Source: Micractinium sp. NFX-FRZ
Lineage: Eukaryota > Chlorophyta > Trebouxiophyceae > Chlorellales > Chlorellaceae
Assembly: GCA_029339195.1 (NCBI GenBank)
Contig: JAPTJF010000267.1
Span: forward strand, 1-64,000
Length of the DNA stretch: 64,000 nucleotides
Reading direction: 5' to 3'
Below the pieces are notes generated by a model. That model had not been told where the DNA came from. It worked only from the letters and a program-made list of their open reading frames with translations, and ran no database searches. Numbering within the stretch: position 1 is the first letter of the stretch; each line of letters starts with the position of its first letter. Positions 1 through 11,100 of this stretch are shown here, piece after piece. The position numbers and the translations under genes were made by a program.

Positions 1-1227
1 AGCGCTGGGCCATCGGGAAAGCGCTGGGCCAGCGTGGACGCTGATCAGCGCTGGTCAGCGCTGATTTAAAGTCCAGAAGTGTATGATGCGGCCAGGGCGG
101 CAACAGGGCAACCGGAGTGCCGTGGCTAGGAAGCTACCCCGGCCTCACCTGTCCGAACTTCGGAATCCTCCTGGAGTGGCCCACTCAGCCTCGAGCACCA
201 CCAGTCGGCCTGTAGAACACACGGACGTGGCGGAACTTGGTCATGCCAAGTGGACCAAAGGTTACCTGGCTGCTTGCATTCTGGCCAAATCTCACCGTGT
301 AGGCTGGAGACAGCAGCAGCCGCTGTGCCGGTGCAGGCCAGCATGACGGCGACCACAAGACATGTCGCTCGGCAGCGCTTCATTTCTGCCGCCGAGCGGC
401 TTGGCCGCCCGCCAGAGTGTCCAGTATGAAAACTTGACGGCAAAGGCGCGGGCAGAGTCTGTCCCATCAGGGTTATTTACGGGCTCGAGCAAAAAGCCGC
501 TTGGGCCAGCCTGGCCCAGCGGTTCCCGCTGTAAGTAATACCTGCCGGCCGGACTATAAGACTGCCTTCACTGCCCAAGACCCAGCAGCGCTTCGGTAGA
601 CGAGTCGTCTCATCCACGCTGGCACCCGTTCTCCAGGACGGAAAGTTGTCAGGTACCCTTTCTGAGACGTGCAGAGCTTGGCCGAGAGCAACACACCACG
701 AAGGAAGCGAGGCTGGGCCCAGGCCGGATGGGGAGCCTGGTCAGTTGGTTGCCTGACGGCGTGTACGCAAGCGGGCGGAAATTTGGAAGGTACACTGATG
801 TATGTACAGGTCATGCCCCTGTGGTGCGCAACGGCAGGCTGCTGGCAGAGAGCAGTACGGCTGGCAAGCCCTGGTGCGCGCATATGAGGAGGCAGCAGAG
901 GAGCCAGGCAGCGGCAGTGCATGCATTGCAATGGAGCGGCAATCAGCGGCTTGCGACGCAGCGCGGATTGCAAGCCCTCCTCAGCGAAAGCAGGCTGCAG
1001 CTGGCGCGAGACCAAGCCATGGCTGCACACAATGGCACAGTCAGAGAGGGGCCAACGGACAGGGATGCAGGCGGGCGGCACAGGCCAGAAGACCGGCATG
1101 CGCAGTGCAGCCTGACTGCACAGCAGCGTTGCCCAGGCCTGTCCAGCGCTGAGCCTGCTGGGGCCGCCGCCGTCCGCGCCATACACCTGCTGCGCCGCCC
1201 GCCGACAAACCGGGCCCAAGCCTGCCC
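1..1227. other. No gene recognised upstream edge
   Basis: This stretch lies downstream of the CDC16 stop codon. It contains only open frames typical of GC-rich DNA, with no splice-linked conserved blocks. The first 70 bases hold several copies of a short AGCGCTGG-like word. I see no TTACA (TGTAA on the minus strand) that would mark a CDC16 polyadenylation site here, so the 3' end of that transcript is unresolved. Confidence 0.4.
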
Positions 1228-4200
1228 TCACGCAAGCCCCAGGCCCGCTGCCAGCGGCCCGCCGCCGCCGCTGAACGCCCGGAAGACCCCTGCTCCTGCT
1301 CCTGCCCCTGCTCCCGCCCCTGCTCCTCCTCCCGCCGCAACCCCTGCCGCCGCCTCTGCTGCCAGCTGCTCCTCAAAAGCCAGGCTGCTCTCCTCCATCG
1401 CTTCGGCAAGCATCTCTGCGGTGAACACGTCCTCGGGGCGCAGCCCCAGCGCCTGCAAAATGCATCCAGGGAAGGGAAGCAGTGGCGATGCCATCGCAAG
1501 CGATCCGTTGGCCCGCCACCCTCACAACAAAAGTCACAACAAATACGTGCACCGCATCACACACACGCGCACACACGTGCACATAAAGCATGGCAGGGCT
1601 TTGTCTACAGCTTCGCCCACAGCAAAGTTTCTACGCGGAAAAACGACTGTAAGCCCAAGCAAGCAAGCAAGCAAGCACAACACACCTTGTGGTAGTGCTC
1701 TATGGCTGCATTGAAGTCGCCCCGGAGGTGGTGGGTGTACCCCAGGGCCGAGTAGGTGCCAGCCTGGATGAGCAAGCAGGGGGGCGGGGGGAACGAGGAG
1801 GGTAAGGCGCACAGGGGGTGGGCACGAGGCGCTACGCCGGGCGACACGCCCGCCCGCTGAACAGCGGGCGACGCGCCGCCACCGCCCTGCTGCTCTGCCG
1901 CCAGCTGCTGCGGCCCCCTTGCATAGGCAGTCACACAGTTGTTGAGGGGCGCACGCATGCCACCGCAGGCAGGCAAGCAACTGGCCGTCTGCCTGCTGGC
2001 CTCTGTTGGTGTGCTGGCAGCACGGAGTCAGCCCTGCTGGCACTACGGACTGCCCGTGTGCTGGCCTGTTTTATGAAAAACCAGATTGACTAACTGACCG
2101 GCAGGCAGGCAGGCAGGCAGGCATGCGGGCAGGCAGGCAGGCAGGCACGCGGGCAGGCGGGCAGGCGCCCCCCACCTGGCCCGGCTTGAGGCCCAGCGCC
2201 TGCTGGTAGCACTCGATGGCGGCGTCCCATTGGCGCAGCTTGCGCAGCGTGTGCCCCAGGTTGATCAGCGTCGCCTCCCAGCCTGCACATGCGGGTGGGC
2301 GGAAGCAGAGAAGTGTGGGGGGCAGGGCTGTCGATGACCCCGGACTGCTGCGTTGGTGCGTGTGTCCAGGTGGGCCTTGTACCCAAAAGCAGTGGCTGGG
2401 TGCGTGTGCCAGCTGGCAGAGGGTGTGCGGAGGGGTCGGAGCAGGCAGGCAGGCAGGCAGGCGGAGCACGGCGCCGTGCAGCCCAGCTGACTGTGACGGA
2501 ACACACACACACACACACACACCTGCTTTGCCCCGCCCCGCCCCGCCCAAACCCGCAGGTTAATCCCGCCTCCTCCCCTCCAACCCAGCCCTGCCGTGTG
2601 CCCGGGCTGCCTGCCCGCCTGCCCGCCTCACCAGGCGTGGGGCGCCCGCCCGGCACCAGCGCCAGCGCGCGGCGCAGCCAGCTGGCGGCGGCCTCGTACT
2701 GCCGGCTGCGGTACGCCAGCACCCCCAGCTCGTTGGCCACCAGCGGGTCGGAGGGGCATAGCTTGGCGGCCTGCCGGGAAGGGAGGGCAGGGCAGGACGG
2801 GTGCAGGACAGGGGTGGGCGAGGGTGGGGCTCTATAGGGGCGCTTGCTGAAGAGCGGTCAGCCGGCTCTGCCAGCTTGGCTCGTTGGCAGCCTGGGAGCA
2901 CCCTGAACACCGCTGCCGCTCCCCTGTTACTGAAACGCTGCTCTGCCAGGCCTGCCCCCTGAACTGCCCTGCCCTTGCCGGCAGCAACCCCAACTCTGTT
3001 GGGGGTGCAACCAAAAAACACCTGCAAAGCACGCTGCTCCGCCAGGCCCAGGCTGCCCAACCGCTGCCACTCCCCCGCCATGCCTCCCTCAACACTTGCC
3101 TCAACCCTTGGGACCACTAATTGAACCATGGTGCGAGGCACACCATTCTGCCAGGCTCGTGTCTGGTGGTCACCCCCTCCACTCAAGCCAACGGCATGGC
3201 ACACTGCTCGGCCAGGCCCAGGCTGTCCATCCTTTGGTGCCTCCATCCCCCCCCCACTCTCACTCCCGACATGTAGAAAGACGCGCACCAGCGAAAAGCA
3301 CTGCTCCGCCAGGCCCGGGTTGTCCACCCCACCCCGCGTCCACTCTCACTCACAGGCGTAGAAAGCAGCGCACCTAAGCAATGCTCGGCCAGGGCCAGGC
3401 TGTCCGTCCTTTGGTTGCTGCATCCCGCCTCCACTCTCATTCTATGGAATGCAATGGAGAGAAACACATGGAAAGAAGCGCACCTGCGAGAAGCACTGCT
3501 CCGCCAGGCCCAGGTTGTTCATGCGCTGGTACTCCATCCCCATGCCCATCAGCGGGGCGTGCAGCCCAGGGAAGAGGCGGTGGGCGGTGCGGTAGGCAGC
3601 CATGGCCTGGTGGGGTGGGGGTGGGGGTGGGGGTGACAGGGAGGGGGGTGAGGCGGGGTGCATTGTAGGGGGCGCAGGGGTGAGGGAGCATGATCACGTC
3701 AACAGAAGAAGGACTGCAACCCCACAGGTTACGCATGTGGGGCAGCCATGGCCTGGTGGGCAGAGCAAGGCCCAGGGGTTTAGCGCGCGTCATGGCGTCA
3801 GTGCCAGCAGCTGACAGGGCGGGACCCCATGCGAGCTGCACCCCACCTCGCAGACCCACCACCGGCCCCCACCCCCACCGCCCCCACCTGGTCGCTCTCG
3901 TCCTGCCCAGCAAACGCGTGCCCAAAGGCCACCCAAGCGGGGGCGAAGCTGCGGTCCAGGGCGGTGGCCTTGCCAAAGTAGCGGCGCGCCTGTGATGGGG
4001 GGAGGGGGGTGCGGAGAGGGGAGCGGTGGGAAGGAGCGATGGGTTGGGGGCGGCCGGAGAGGAGCAGGGGAAGGAGCGGTGGGTTGGGGGGCCGGAGAGG
4101 AGCAGTGGGAAGGAGCGGTGGAGATCGAGTCGGTTTTCTCAACACTGAGATGTCTAGTTGATTTTGCCGACACGTGTCACAACATATGACGGAGCAGTGG

Positions 4201-7200
4201 GTGGCTTGTATGTGTTGTAATACAGGGGGCAGCGTTGGTTGGTGGAGGTGGTGAGGTACCAACGTGTGTGGGGGGTGGGAGCGAAGCGGGACGGTATGGC
4301 TTGGCAGTGAGACAGGGTCGAGGGAGTGTGGGAAGAGGGGTGGCAGGGGTGGGGTGGTTGATTGTGAGCAGCAGGAGGGGTGGGGGAACGCCAAATGGCG
4401 GCAGCGCACTCTTGGCACGATGGGCCTGCAGGCCCAGGATGCAATAGCGCCCCCCAGCCCCGCCCCGTGCCCACCGTGCTGCCTGCCTGTCCCCACTGCT
4501 GGGTGCACACACGGCAGCAGGCCGTCACAAACCCAACTGAACACACACCCACACTCCACCTGCCCGTGCTGCTGCCCACCATGCTGCCTGCCTGTTCCCA
4601 ATGCTGGGTGCACACGTAGTAGCAGGGCAGCCACAAAAATGCACACAATCACACCCCGGAGTATGGCATGGCAGCATGAAAGGCGTCACCTGCTCGTACT
4701 GCTGGGTGCACATGTAGTAGCAGCCCACAGCAAACCAGGAAACCGCGCGATCGGGGTGCTCCTCCACCAGCCTGCGGCGCGTGCGCAACGGGGGACATAA
4801 ACTTTGAACAACAAAAGACTGAACCAATGTTTTTCATTCAAATTATGTGAAATTGATGGTCTTATTTAGGGTCGTGGGGGAATGGTGCAGGCAGCCAGGG
4901 GGGTGCAGGCAGGGGGAGGAGGGGAGCTCGGGAGGGCGGGGCTGCGCGCGGTCGGGGCGATCCCCCCACCGGCCTAGCGTGTGCACAAGCGGGCGTGGGG
5001 CAGGGCTAGGGGTACCTCTTGCGCAGCTCCGCCAATGGCAGACGCACCCTGTCAAACCACGCACACTACTCGGACCACACTGATCGGCTGCTTGGCTGAA
5101 GCTCACATGCGGCCTCAGGTGGACCTGTGCAGCAGCTTCTCGGGAAACTCACATTTGTGGCACGCACCAGGCTACTGGCAGGCACATGTCACCACACACA
5201 CACTGCCCCTGCAGAGGCTGCCCAGCAAACCTTTCGTGGGCCCAAGTCCCCCTGCACAGGCACCTGTGGGGCACCCAAGGCAGAACACAGAAGAAGCTTT
5301 ATAAGCAGACTCACTTGTGGCCCCTCATGAACAGCTCGTTCTTCTTGCGCAGCTCCAGGGCGGAGGCCAGGTGCACCGGCAGGCACTCAATGGCGTAGGG
5401 GTCCCGCTCTAGCGCCTGGGCGGTGAGGGCGTAGCAGGCTGCGTAGTCCCCCCTGCGCGGCGGGGAAGAGGCGGGACGGGGCGGGGAGGGTGAGCAGGGG
5501 GGTGGGGGCGTGTTGGAGGCGCGGGGCAGCTCCTGTGGGGGCCCGGTCTGGGGCTGCCGTGGCATGCGTGCATAAGCGTGGCCGTGGTGGTGTGTCCCCG
5601 CTTGTGTGCACGGCGGGAGGAGTAGTGGGGGCATGGAACAGGTGAACGTAGGGGGGCCCGTTCGCAGCGCAGTGGAGCGATTAGCACGGTAAGCGATTAG
5701 CATGGTAAGCCCCTGCACAGCACTTCCATGCAGCCGCCGCCGGCCCTTCCCAGCCCCGCCCCCTTCTCGCCCCTGCTGGGCGCCCAGCGGCCACCCACTC
5801 CCCTCACTTGTGTGCTCCAGCCACCCTGCCTTGCACCGCCCCACAAGCAGCCCTCTGCTCCTGCCCCTGCTCCCTCCCTGCCCCACTGCCCACTCACTTG
5901 TGATACAGCCACTCGGCCTTGCACCCCGCGACGTCCAGATTGTCCCTCAACCCCCAACCGGGGGTGTGTGCCGCCGGCGGGGCGCCGCTGGTGCCGCCTC
6001 CACCCGGCGTCGGTGCCTCCTCCTCCTCCTCGGGAAGCGGGCTCAAAGCCATGGGCTGAGCACCCTGGAACTGCGCCCCCGCCTGGCCAGGCGTCTGTGC
6101 CGCCTGCCCCGCTGCCTGCTGTGCCTGCTGCGCCTGCTGCGTGCCCCCCACGCCGGCAGCCGGCGCCGGCTCCCCCTCCAGGGCGGCCAGCGTGCCCTCC
6201 ATGCTGCCCGCCTGCGCGTACTTCTTGCACCGAGCGGTGTACAGGTGGCGCAGCCAGGCCTGCTGTGGCGGGATGTCCAGAGAGGACACCAGCTCCAGCT
6301 CCTCACCGTTGCTCAGCTTGTGGCTGCCCACCAGGGCTTGGAAGGCCTGCAAGGCGAGGTACCGGGCAGAGGCTGGGTGAGGGAAGGCAGAGGCACAGGC
6401 CGGGGCAAAGGACCGAGAGCGGGCGGGGCAGGGCGGGGGAGGGTGGGAGCAGAAAGGGCAGGGGTTCAGCAGGTCCCAGGCAGGTGTCCAGTCACCTGCC
6501 GCTTTGGGTGCAAGCGTGCGGCTGGCGGGGAGCAGGGCCACACGCGCAAGAGGTGCTCCGCGTCCCTCAGCATGCACAGCATGCCGCCCAGCACGTCCAG
6601 GCCCCAGCATGCTCAGAAATGCCCAGCAGACCAGATGACCACGGTGCAGGCCCAGCAGGCCCAGCAGGAACAGCGTGCACAGCAGCACACCTCGTAGTTG
6701 AACGGGTCGGCCTTGAGGGCGGCCTTGTACCACTTGATGGCCCGAGGGAAGTTTTCTAGGGCGTCATGCACCCGCCTGCACAACAATTTGTGATCAGGTG
6801 CATGAATGACGATCGCACATTCTTGACGCAGGTCCTGGTCACCTGCAGATGTCCCCCACGGGTTGACCGCTCCAGGCTCCGCCCTGCCTTGCACAGCGGC
6901 ATGGCACAGCACAGAATGCACCCACTCTGCAATGGTTTACATGCCCTCCCATGCAGCACAGCGCAGCACAGCATGGGATCGCACTGCACAGCACGCGCAC
7001 GCTCCACAGCATGGCACAGCACACTGCACAGCACGCACAGCACCTGCTCCTCACGGGGGGGTGCCCCACCGCCCCTGCTGCCGCACGCCCCCGCCCCCTC
7101 ACCCGCGCAGCAGGCACACCACCGAAAAGTAGTTTATGGCGGCGCCAGGCCCTGCAGCTGCCGTGCCACGTGGCACCGGCAGCGCCGCCTGCAGCGCCGC

Positions 7201-7822
7201 TGGGTCCTCTGCATCCAGCCCACCCAGCACCGTCAGGCACTCCTCCCACTCCCGGCACTCTGCCAGGCACCTGTGGATGGGGCGGGCAGGCAGGGGAGAG
7301 GAGGGGAGGGGAGGGGAGGGGAGGGTGGTTGGGGCGAGCAGCAGCAGCAGCGCTGGATGGCACGAGAGTTGCGGCAGCGGTGGCAGCGCAGGGCAGGGAC
7401 ACTGGGCAAGCAGGTGCACATTTAGCCAACAGCCAAGCAGGTGCACAAGCAGAAGGCTGCCGCAGAAGCAACCGTGGCGGCAGGAACAGCGACGCCGGCA
7501 GCAGGGGCACACTTGGCCAGCTTGCCAGGCCCAGGCAGGAGCGCAAGCCCAGCGCAGCGCCCCCCTCCCTGCCCGCCCACCTGGCAGCCAGGTATCTGAA
7601 GCGCAGGTCCTTTTCTATGAGCTCTGTGCCGCGCAGCAGCTGCAGGCAGCGCCGGAACTGGTGCGAGCAGAAGAACGCCTGTGCCAGGGTGTACACCTCG
7701 GCAGGGGCGTAACCTGACAGGGTGACCAGCTTGTCTGCGAAGAATGCAGCCGCCTCGTACATGTGCTTGGCAAGGCAGTCGTGCACTACTGAGCGCAGCG
7801 ACGCGGCGCCGGCCGCGTCCAT
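1228..7822 (-). CDS. CDC16: Anaphase-promoting complex subunit 6 (CDC16)
   Basis: A TPR scaffold subunit of the anaphase-promoting complex, the nuclear E3 ubiquitin ligase that controls sister separation and mitotic exit. Twelve exons join in frame to 645 aa: 7822-7581, 7270-7103, 6775-6691, 6346-5898, 5452-5315, 4771-4690, 3989-3888, 3606-3484, 2770-2632, 2282-2176, 1763-1686, 1452-1228. The human protein is about 620 aa. Blocks appear in the CDC16 order: FFADKL near the start, RYLAAR, HKLVEEHPDRAVSWFAVG, FGKATALDRSFAPAWVAFGH, GLAEQCFSQ, ANELGVLAYR, LINLGHTLRKL, TYSALGYTH. Alga-specific additions are a Gln/Ala and poly-Glu insert in exon 4 and a Gly/Ala-rich stretch near the C-terminus. The first ATG is at 7822; in-frame sequence upstream begins only at a GTG. 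Its 5' end faces the carboxypeptidase gene across about 330 bp, suggesting a shared promoter region. Confidence 0.93.
2101..2172. repeat. (GCAG)n tetranucleotide tract in CDC16 intron 10
   Basis: Nearly pure GCAG units with occasional GCGG/CATG interruptions fill the intron next to the exon ending at 2176. On the transcribed strand it reads CCTG repeats directly behind the donor. The same tetranucleotide recurs in several introns of this window. Confidence 0.9.
2838..3406 (-). repeat. Array of exon-8 edge copies in CDC16 intron 8
   Basis: The intron between 3483 and 2771 contains about seven degenerate copies of the last ~30 bases of exon 8 plus its donor region. The shared core on the plus strand is GCTCCGCCAGGCCCAGG. 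Copies lie near 3369-3406, 3283-3325, 3193-3230, 3133-3170, 3018-3060, 2915-2965 and 2838-2885, spaced roughly 60-120 bp. Translated in the gene's direction, several still read like GLAEQ, the end of the real exon. Similarity to the exon falls with distance from it. Confidence 0.88.
3729..3770 (-). repeat. Exon-8 start copy in CDC16 intron 7
   Basis: The plus-strand word GGCAGCCATGGCCTGGTGGG occurs at the acceptor of exon 8 (about 3595-3615) and again inside intron 7 near 3735-3760. It therefore copies the acceptor plus first codons of the exon, with the order intron-acceptor-exon preserved. Confidence 0.75.
4490..4635 (-). repeat. Two exon-6 edge copies in CDC16 intron 6
   Basis: The end of exon 6 encodes YYMCTQQYEQ. 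Intron 6 holds two copies that translate as YYVCTQHWEQ (about 4590-4635) and CRVCTQQWGQ (about 4490-4535). The shared plus-strand core is CTGCTGGGTGCACA. They are about 100 bp apart, and the copy nearer the exon is closer in sequence. Confidence 0.85.
6950..7040. repeat. GCACA-rich tract in CDC16 intron 2
   Basis: An irregular run of CAGCACA/GCACAGCATGG words. A very similar tract lies in PEP carboxylase intron 31 (24455-24555), in the same orientation relative to the gene. Confidence 0.7.
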
Positions 7823-8154
7823 GGCGGCGGTGGCGGCGGCAGCGGCGGCGGCGGCAGCCGGTGGCACGCCGGATCGCGCTGCGCGCTGGAAGATGGGATG
7901 AAGCTGGTAGTATGGCTTTCAATGTGCGCTGGGCGGGCTGTAAAGACTCAGCTGCTCAGCGGGCCGACTTGATCACAATGTGTCGGCCCGCGGCTCTGGC
8001 CTGAGCGCTTGCCCAGATGTTGGTTTTCAATGCTGCTCGATCCTACTGAGCGAGCATTGCCTCTCAGGTCCCTTCCAAAAGTCGTCCACCTCAGCCATCT
8101 GACAGCAAGTTGAAAGAGGCAATGCAGATCGCCTGGCACGATCACAAACCTGTC
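7823..8154. promoter_or_regulatory. Divergent CDC16 / carboxypeptidase promoter region
   Basis: The two start codons point away from each other with about 330 bp between them. No other gene fits here, so both core promoters and 5' UTRs must lie in this interval (inference). I see no clear TATA box. Confidence 0.5.
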
Positions 8155-11100
8155 ATGCAGGCCAGCATTCGCGCGGCGGCCCTCCCGCTCGCCCTGGCAG
8201 CGGTCCAGCACAGGGGTGCCCGCCAAGCAGCGCGCTCCCTCTCCCGTGGTGCTGTCCCAGCAGCCTGCCGCTCAGGCCGCAGTCTTGCCATGTCTGTGAG
8301 CGCCACTGCGGAGACCAAGAAGTACGTCGGGGCAGTGCTGCCGCAGCTGTCGGCCGCTGGCGGTGGCGGCGGCGCTCTTGCAGCGGCGGGGCCAGCGCTT
8401 TTGTCGCTTGGGCTTAGCACAGGACTGCAATGTGGCTCTGCCCATGTTTTTGTCAGTTCTGAAGTTGGTGTTCAATCCGGCGATGTTCCCATTGCGTCGC
8501 CTGCCGCCCCACTTGCTGCCCACCTTGTGCCGCACCACCACTGCTGCAGGTGGGGGGCTGAAGGCACCAACACGTCGTGCCGTGGGCGCAGCACGATGGG
8601 CGTGTTTGTGAACAGGTGCGCCCTTTTTTGGCCGCCTTGTGCAACTGTAACATCTGCTGTGATCCTGAAGGGGTGCAGCAGCACGGTGTGCTTGCTTGCC
8701 GCAGCCTCCCACGCTGGCCCATCGAGATTGAGAGGGGCACACTGCAGGGCGACTCCCTGTCCCCCTTCCTCTTCCTTTTGTTCATCAAGCCCCTGCCCTC
8801 CCACCCGCCCTCCCCACACTTATGTGCTCAAGCAACTATGACTCGGGCAACATCGACGTCGTTAAAATCACCAACCCTTTGGACCACGTGACGCATGACC
8901 TAGACCTGCGCATCCATCCGGGTAGGGTGGGTGCTGGGCAGTGGGTGCTGCTGTTCCCTGATGGGTGCTGGGGCATTGGGTGCTGCCTTTCCCTGATGGG
9001 TGCTGGGCACCCACTGGTGCTTGTGCTTGCTTGGTCAATGGACGTGTCTGCTGCATGGCGGGTGGGCGAGTCGTGTACTACTGGGCTCAATTGAAGGGGG
9101 GGGCTGTCGGTATGTTGCAGCAGCAGGAAACCGGGACTGGCTGCCGCAAGCTTGCCGTTGGCTGCTGGGCCGTTCGCTCGCGTCCCTGGCCAGATCATGT
9201 ACACTTAAATTGCCTGCCCGCTGGCCCACCTGCCTGCCCACCCCCAGCCACCCCGCCTGCCTGCTTGCCTGCTCACCTGCTCTGCAGACCCTTACTGCGA
9301 CTCTGACAGGCGGGAGCACTTCCAGGTGACGGCAGGGGTGCCTGCCGCGCTGGTGCAATACGCCGGCTGGGCAGCTGTGTGATGGCATGCGGGGGCCAGG
9401 GGCAGCTGTGGCGCTGACACTCGTGACTGTGGTTTGTATGGCTAGTAATGTGAGGCTCCCCTGTCTCACCGCTCCAACATGTGTCGCTGTGCCCCCCTGC
9501 CTGCTGCCGTGCAGTGGTTCTACTTCAGGTCTGCCGGGGGGCGACGGGAGGGACAGTTAGCTATATGGTGTCAAGTGTCAAGTGGTGGTTGGATGGGCTG
9601 CTGGGTTGCATGCCAGGCCTAGTGGACCTGCAGAGCTGGAGGGATGCAGGGGCCAGGGCAGCTATGGTGCCGGTTGGCATGCCGGTGACATGTTCTACAA
9701 CCTTGAATGCGTGTGCGTTCTCTGTTCCTCTCTTTAAATGATCTGACCTGGCTGGCCAATACAGGGTCTCCAACTGCTGCGAAGAGACCTTGAACGTGAG
9801 CCAGGGATGCCAGGGTGGCAGCCAGTGATTGAGGGCAGTATGGGCACGGAAGGTGGCGCTCGCAGGCGCTGAACGGAGCCCCCAGGGCTTCCACATGGGG
9901 CAGCAACAGCGTAACACGCGTTCAAGCCTTGCCCTGCCTGCCTCCTTCGTGCCCCGCGTGCAACTCGGCGTTCCGTGCCCCAGCTTCTCAGCTGTCTTAC
10001 CTGCTGCGCCTGCTGTGCCTGCTGCGCCCGCCTGGCAGGTGCGCATCACCAACGCTGGCCAGGCCTCCTACCCCAGGGCCTGGAAAGGGTACAACGTCTG
10101 CGCCAGCTATGACAAGTGAGCCGGGCCGGCGCACGGGAGGCCTTGACACCCTGGTGTGGGACACTAGCCCATACGGGTTGGGTGGGGTTAGGACGCCAGC
10201 TTTATGTCTAAGCCTGGTCCTTGCAAATCAAGTACGCTGGTGCACGGCATGACTGTGACATGCACACACAGACTGGCTGTCTCGTATGATGCTGCCGGCT
10301 GCATGAAGGATGGGGTCTAGCACACAGCATTGCCAGGAAGGCAGGATGAGCGCCGGGCCTGCCCCCCAGCTGTCATGCCCCCACTGTCGCGTGTCGCCCC
10401 CACCCTGCCCGCCTCCCTCCCGCCCCTGGCAGGAAGCGCTGGTTCCGCGTGCCCACTTCATATGACGAGGCCACAGGCGTGCTGAGCTGGACGCACACGC
10501 CCGAGAAGGGCGCAGGTGGGACTTTTTGCGGACCTGGTACCGGGGCGTGCACGCCAGCATCGCTTGAGGGTGCCCAGGGCTGTGCAGCTGGAGGCAGCAC
10601 ACCCGCGCGCCTGCCCGCCTGGCAGGAGTAAGGGTTCCTCACGCCAAAACCACTGCCCGTGTGACCCGTCCCACCCTGCCCTCCACTGCACTACGCCTCC
10701 TCTCCCCCTCTCTCCCAATGGCGATCCTCATGCCACCCCCCATGCTCCGTGTCCGTTGGCATGTGACTATCCCTTACTCGTGCCGCTCCTCCCCCTGTGT
10801 CCCCCCTCCAGTCTATTATGCTTATTTTGCTCCTTATAGCTACGAGCAGCACCAGTCGTTGGTGGCGGAGCTGCAGTGCGACCTGTTGGTGTCGTTGGAG
10901 ATGCTGGTGGGCACGGGGCGGTGTTTCTTATGCGTTTTGTGGTGGGGTGGGCATGTGTGTCATGGGAAGCGGGTGCAGAGATGCAGTGCGACCTGCCGGT
11001 CACAGCTGTGCTGCTGTGTGGGTGAGAGGTTCATTTCAATTTGGTTGTATGGATTGAGTTTGCGGGAGATCCCTGCAATGCTGTGGGAAGGCTGGGTGCT

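Noticed and set aside
728..1714. Long plus-strand open frame of 328 codons
   Set aside because: It lies antisense to the last CDC16 exon and intron. Its Pro/Ala runs are the complement of the Gly/Ala coding tail, with no conserved blocks.
2560..3327. Minus-strand open frame repeating GLAEQ
   Set aside because: It looks like a repeat protein but is intron 8 of CDC16. Copies decay with distance, and skipping the intron joins conserved TPR blocks exactly.
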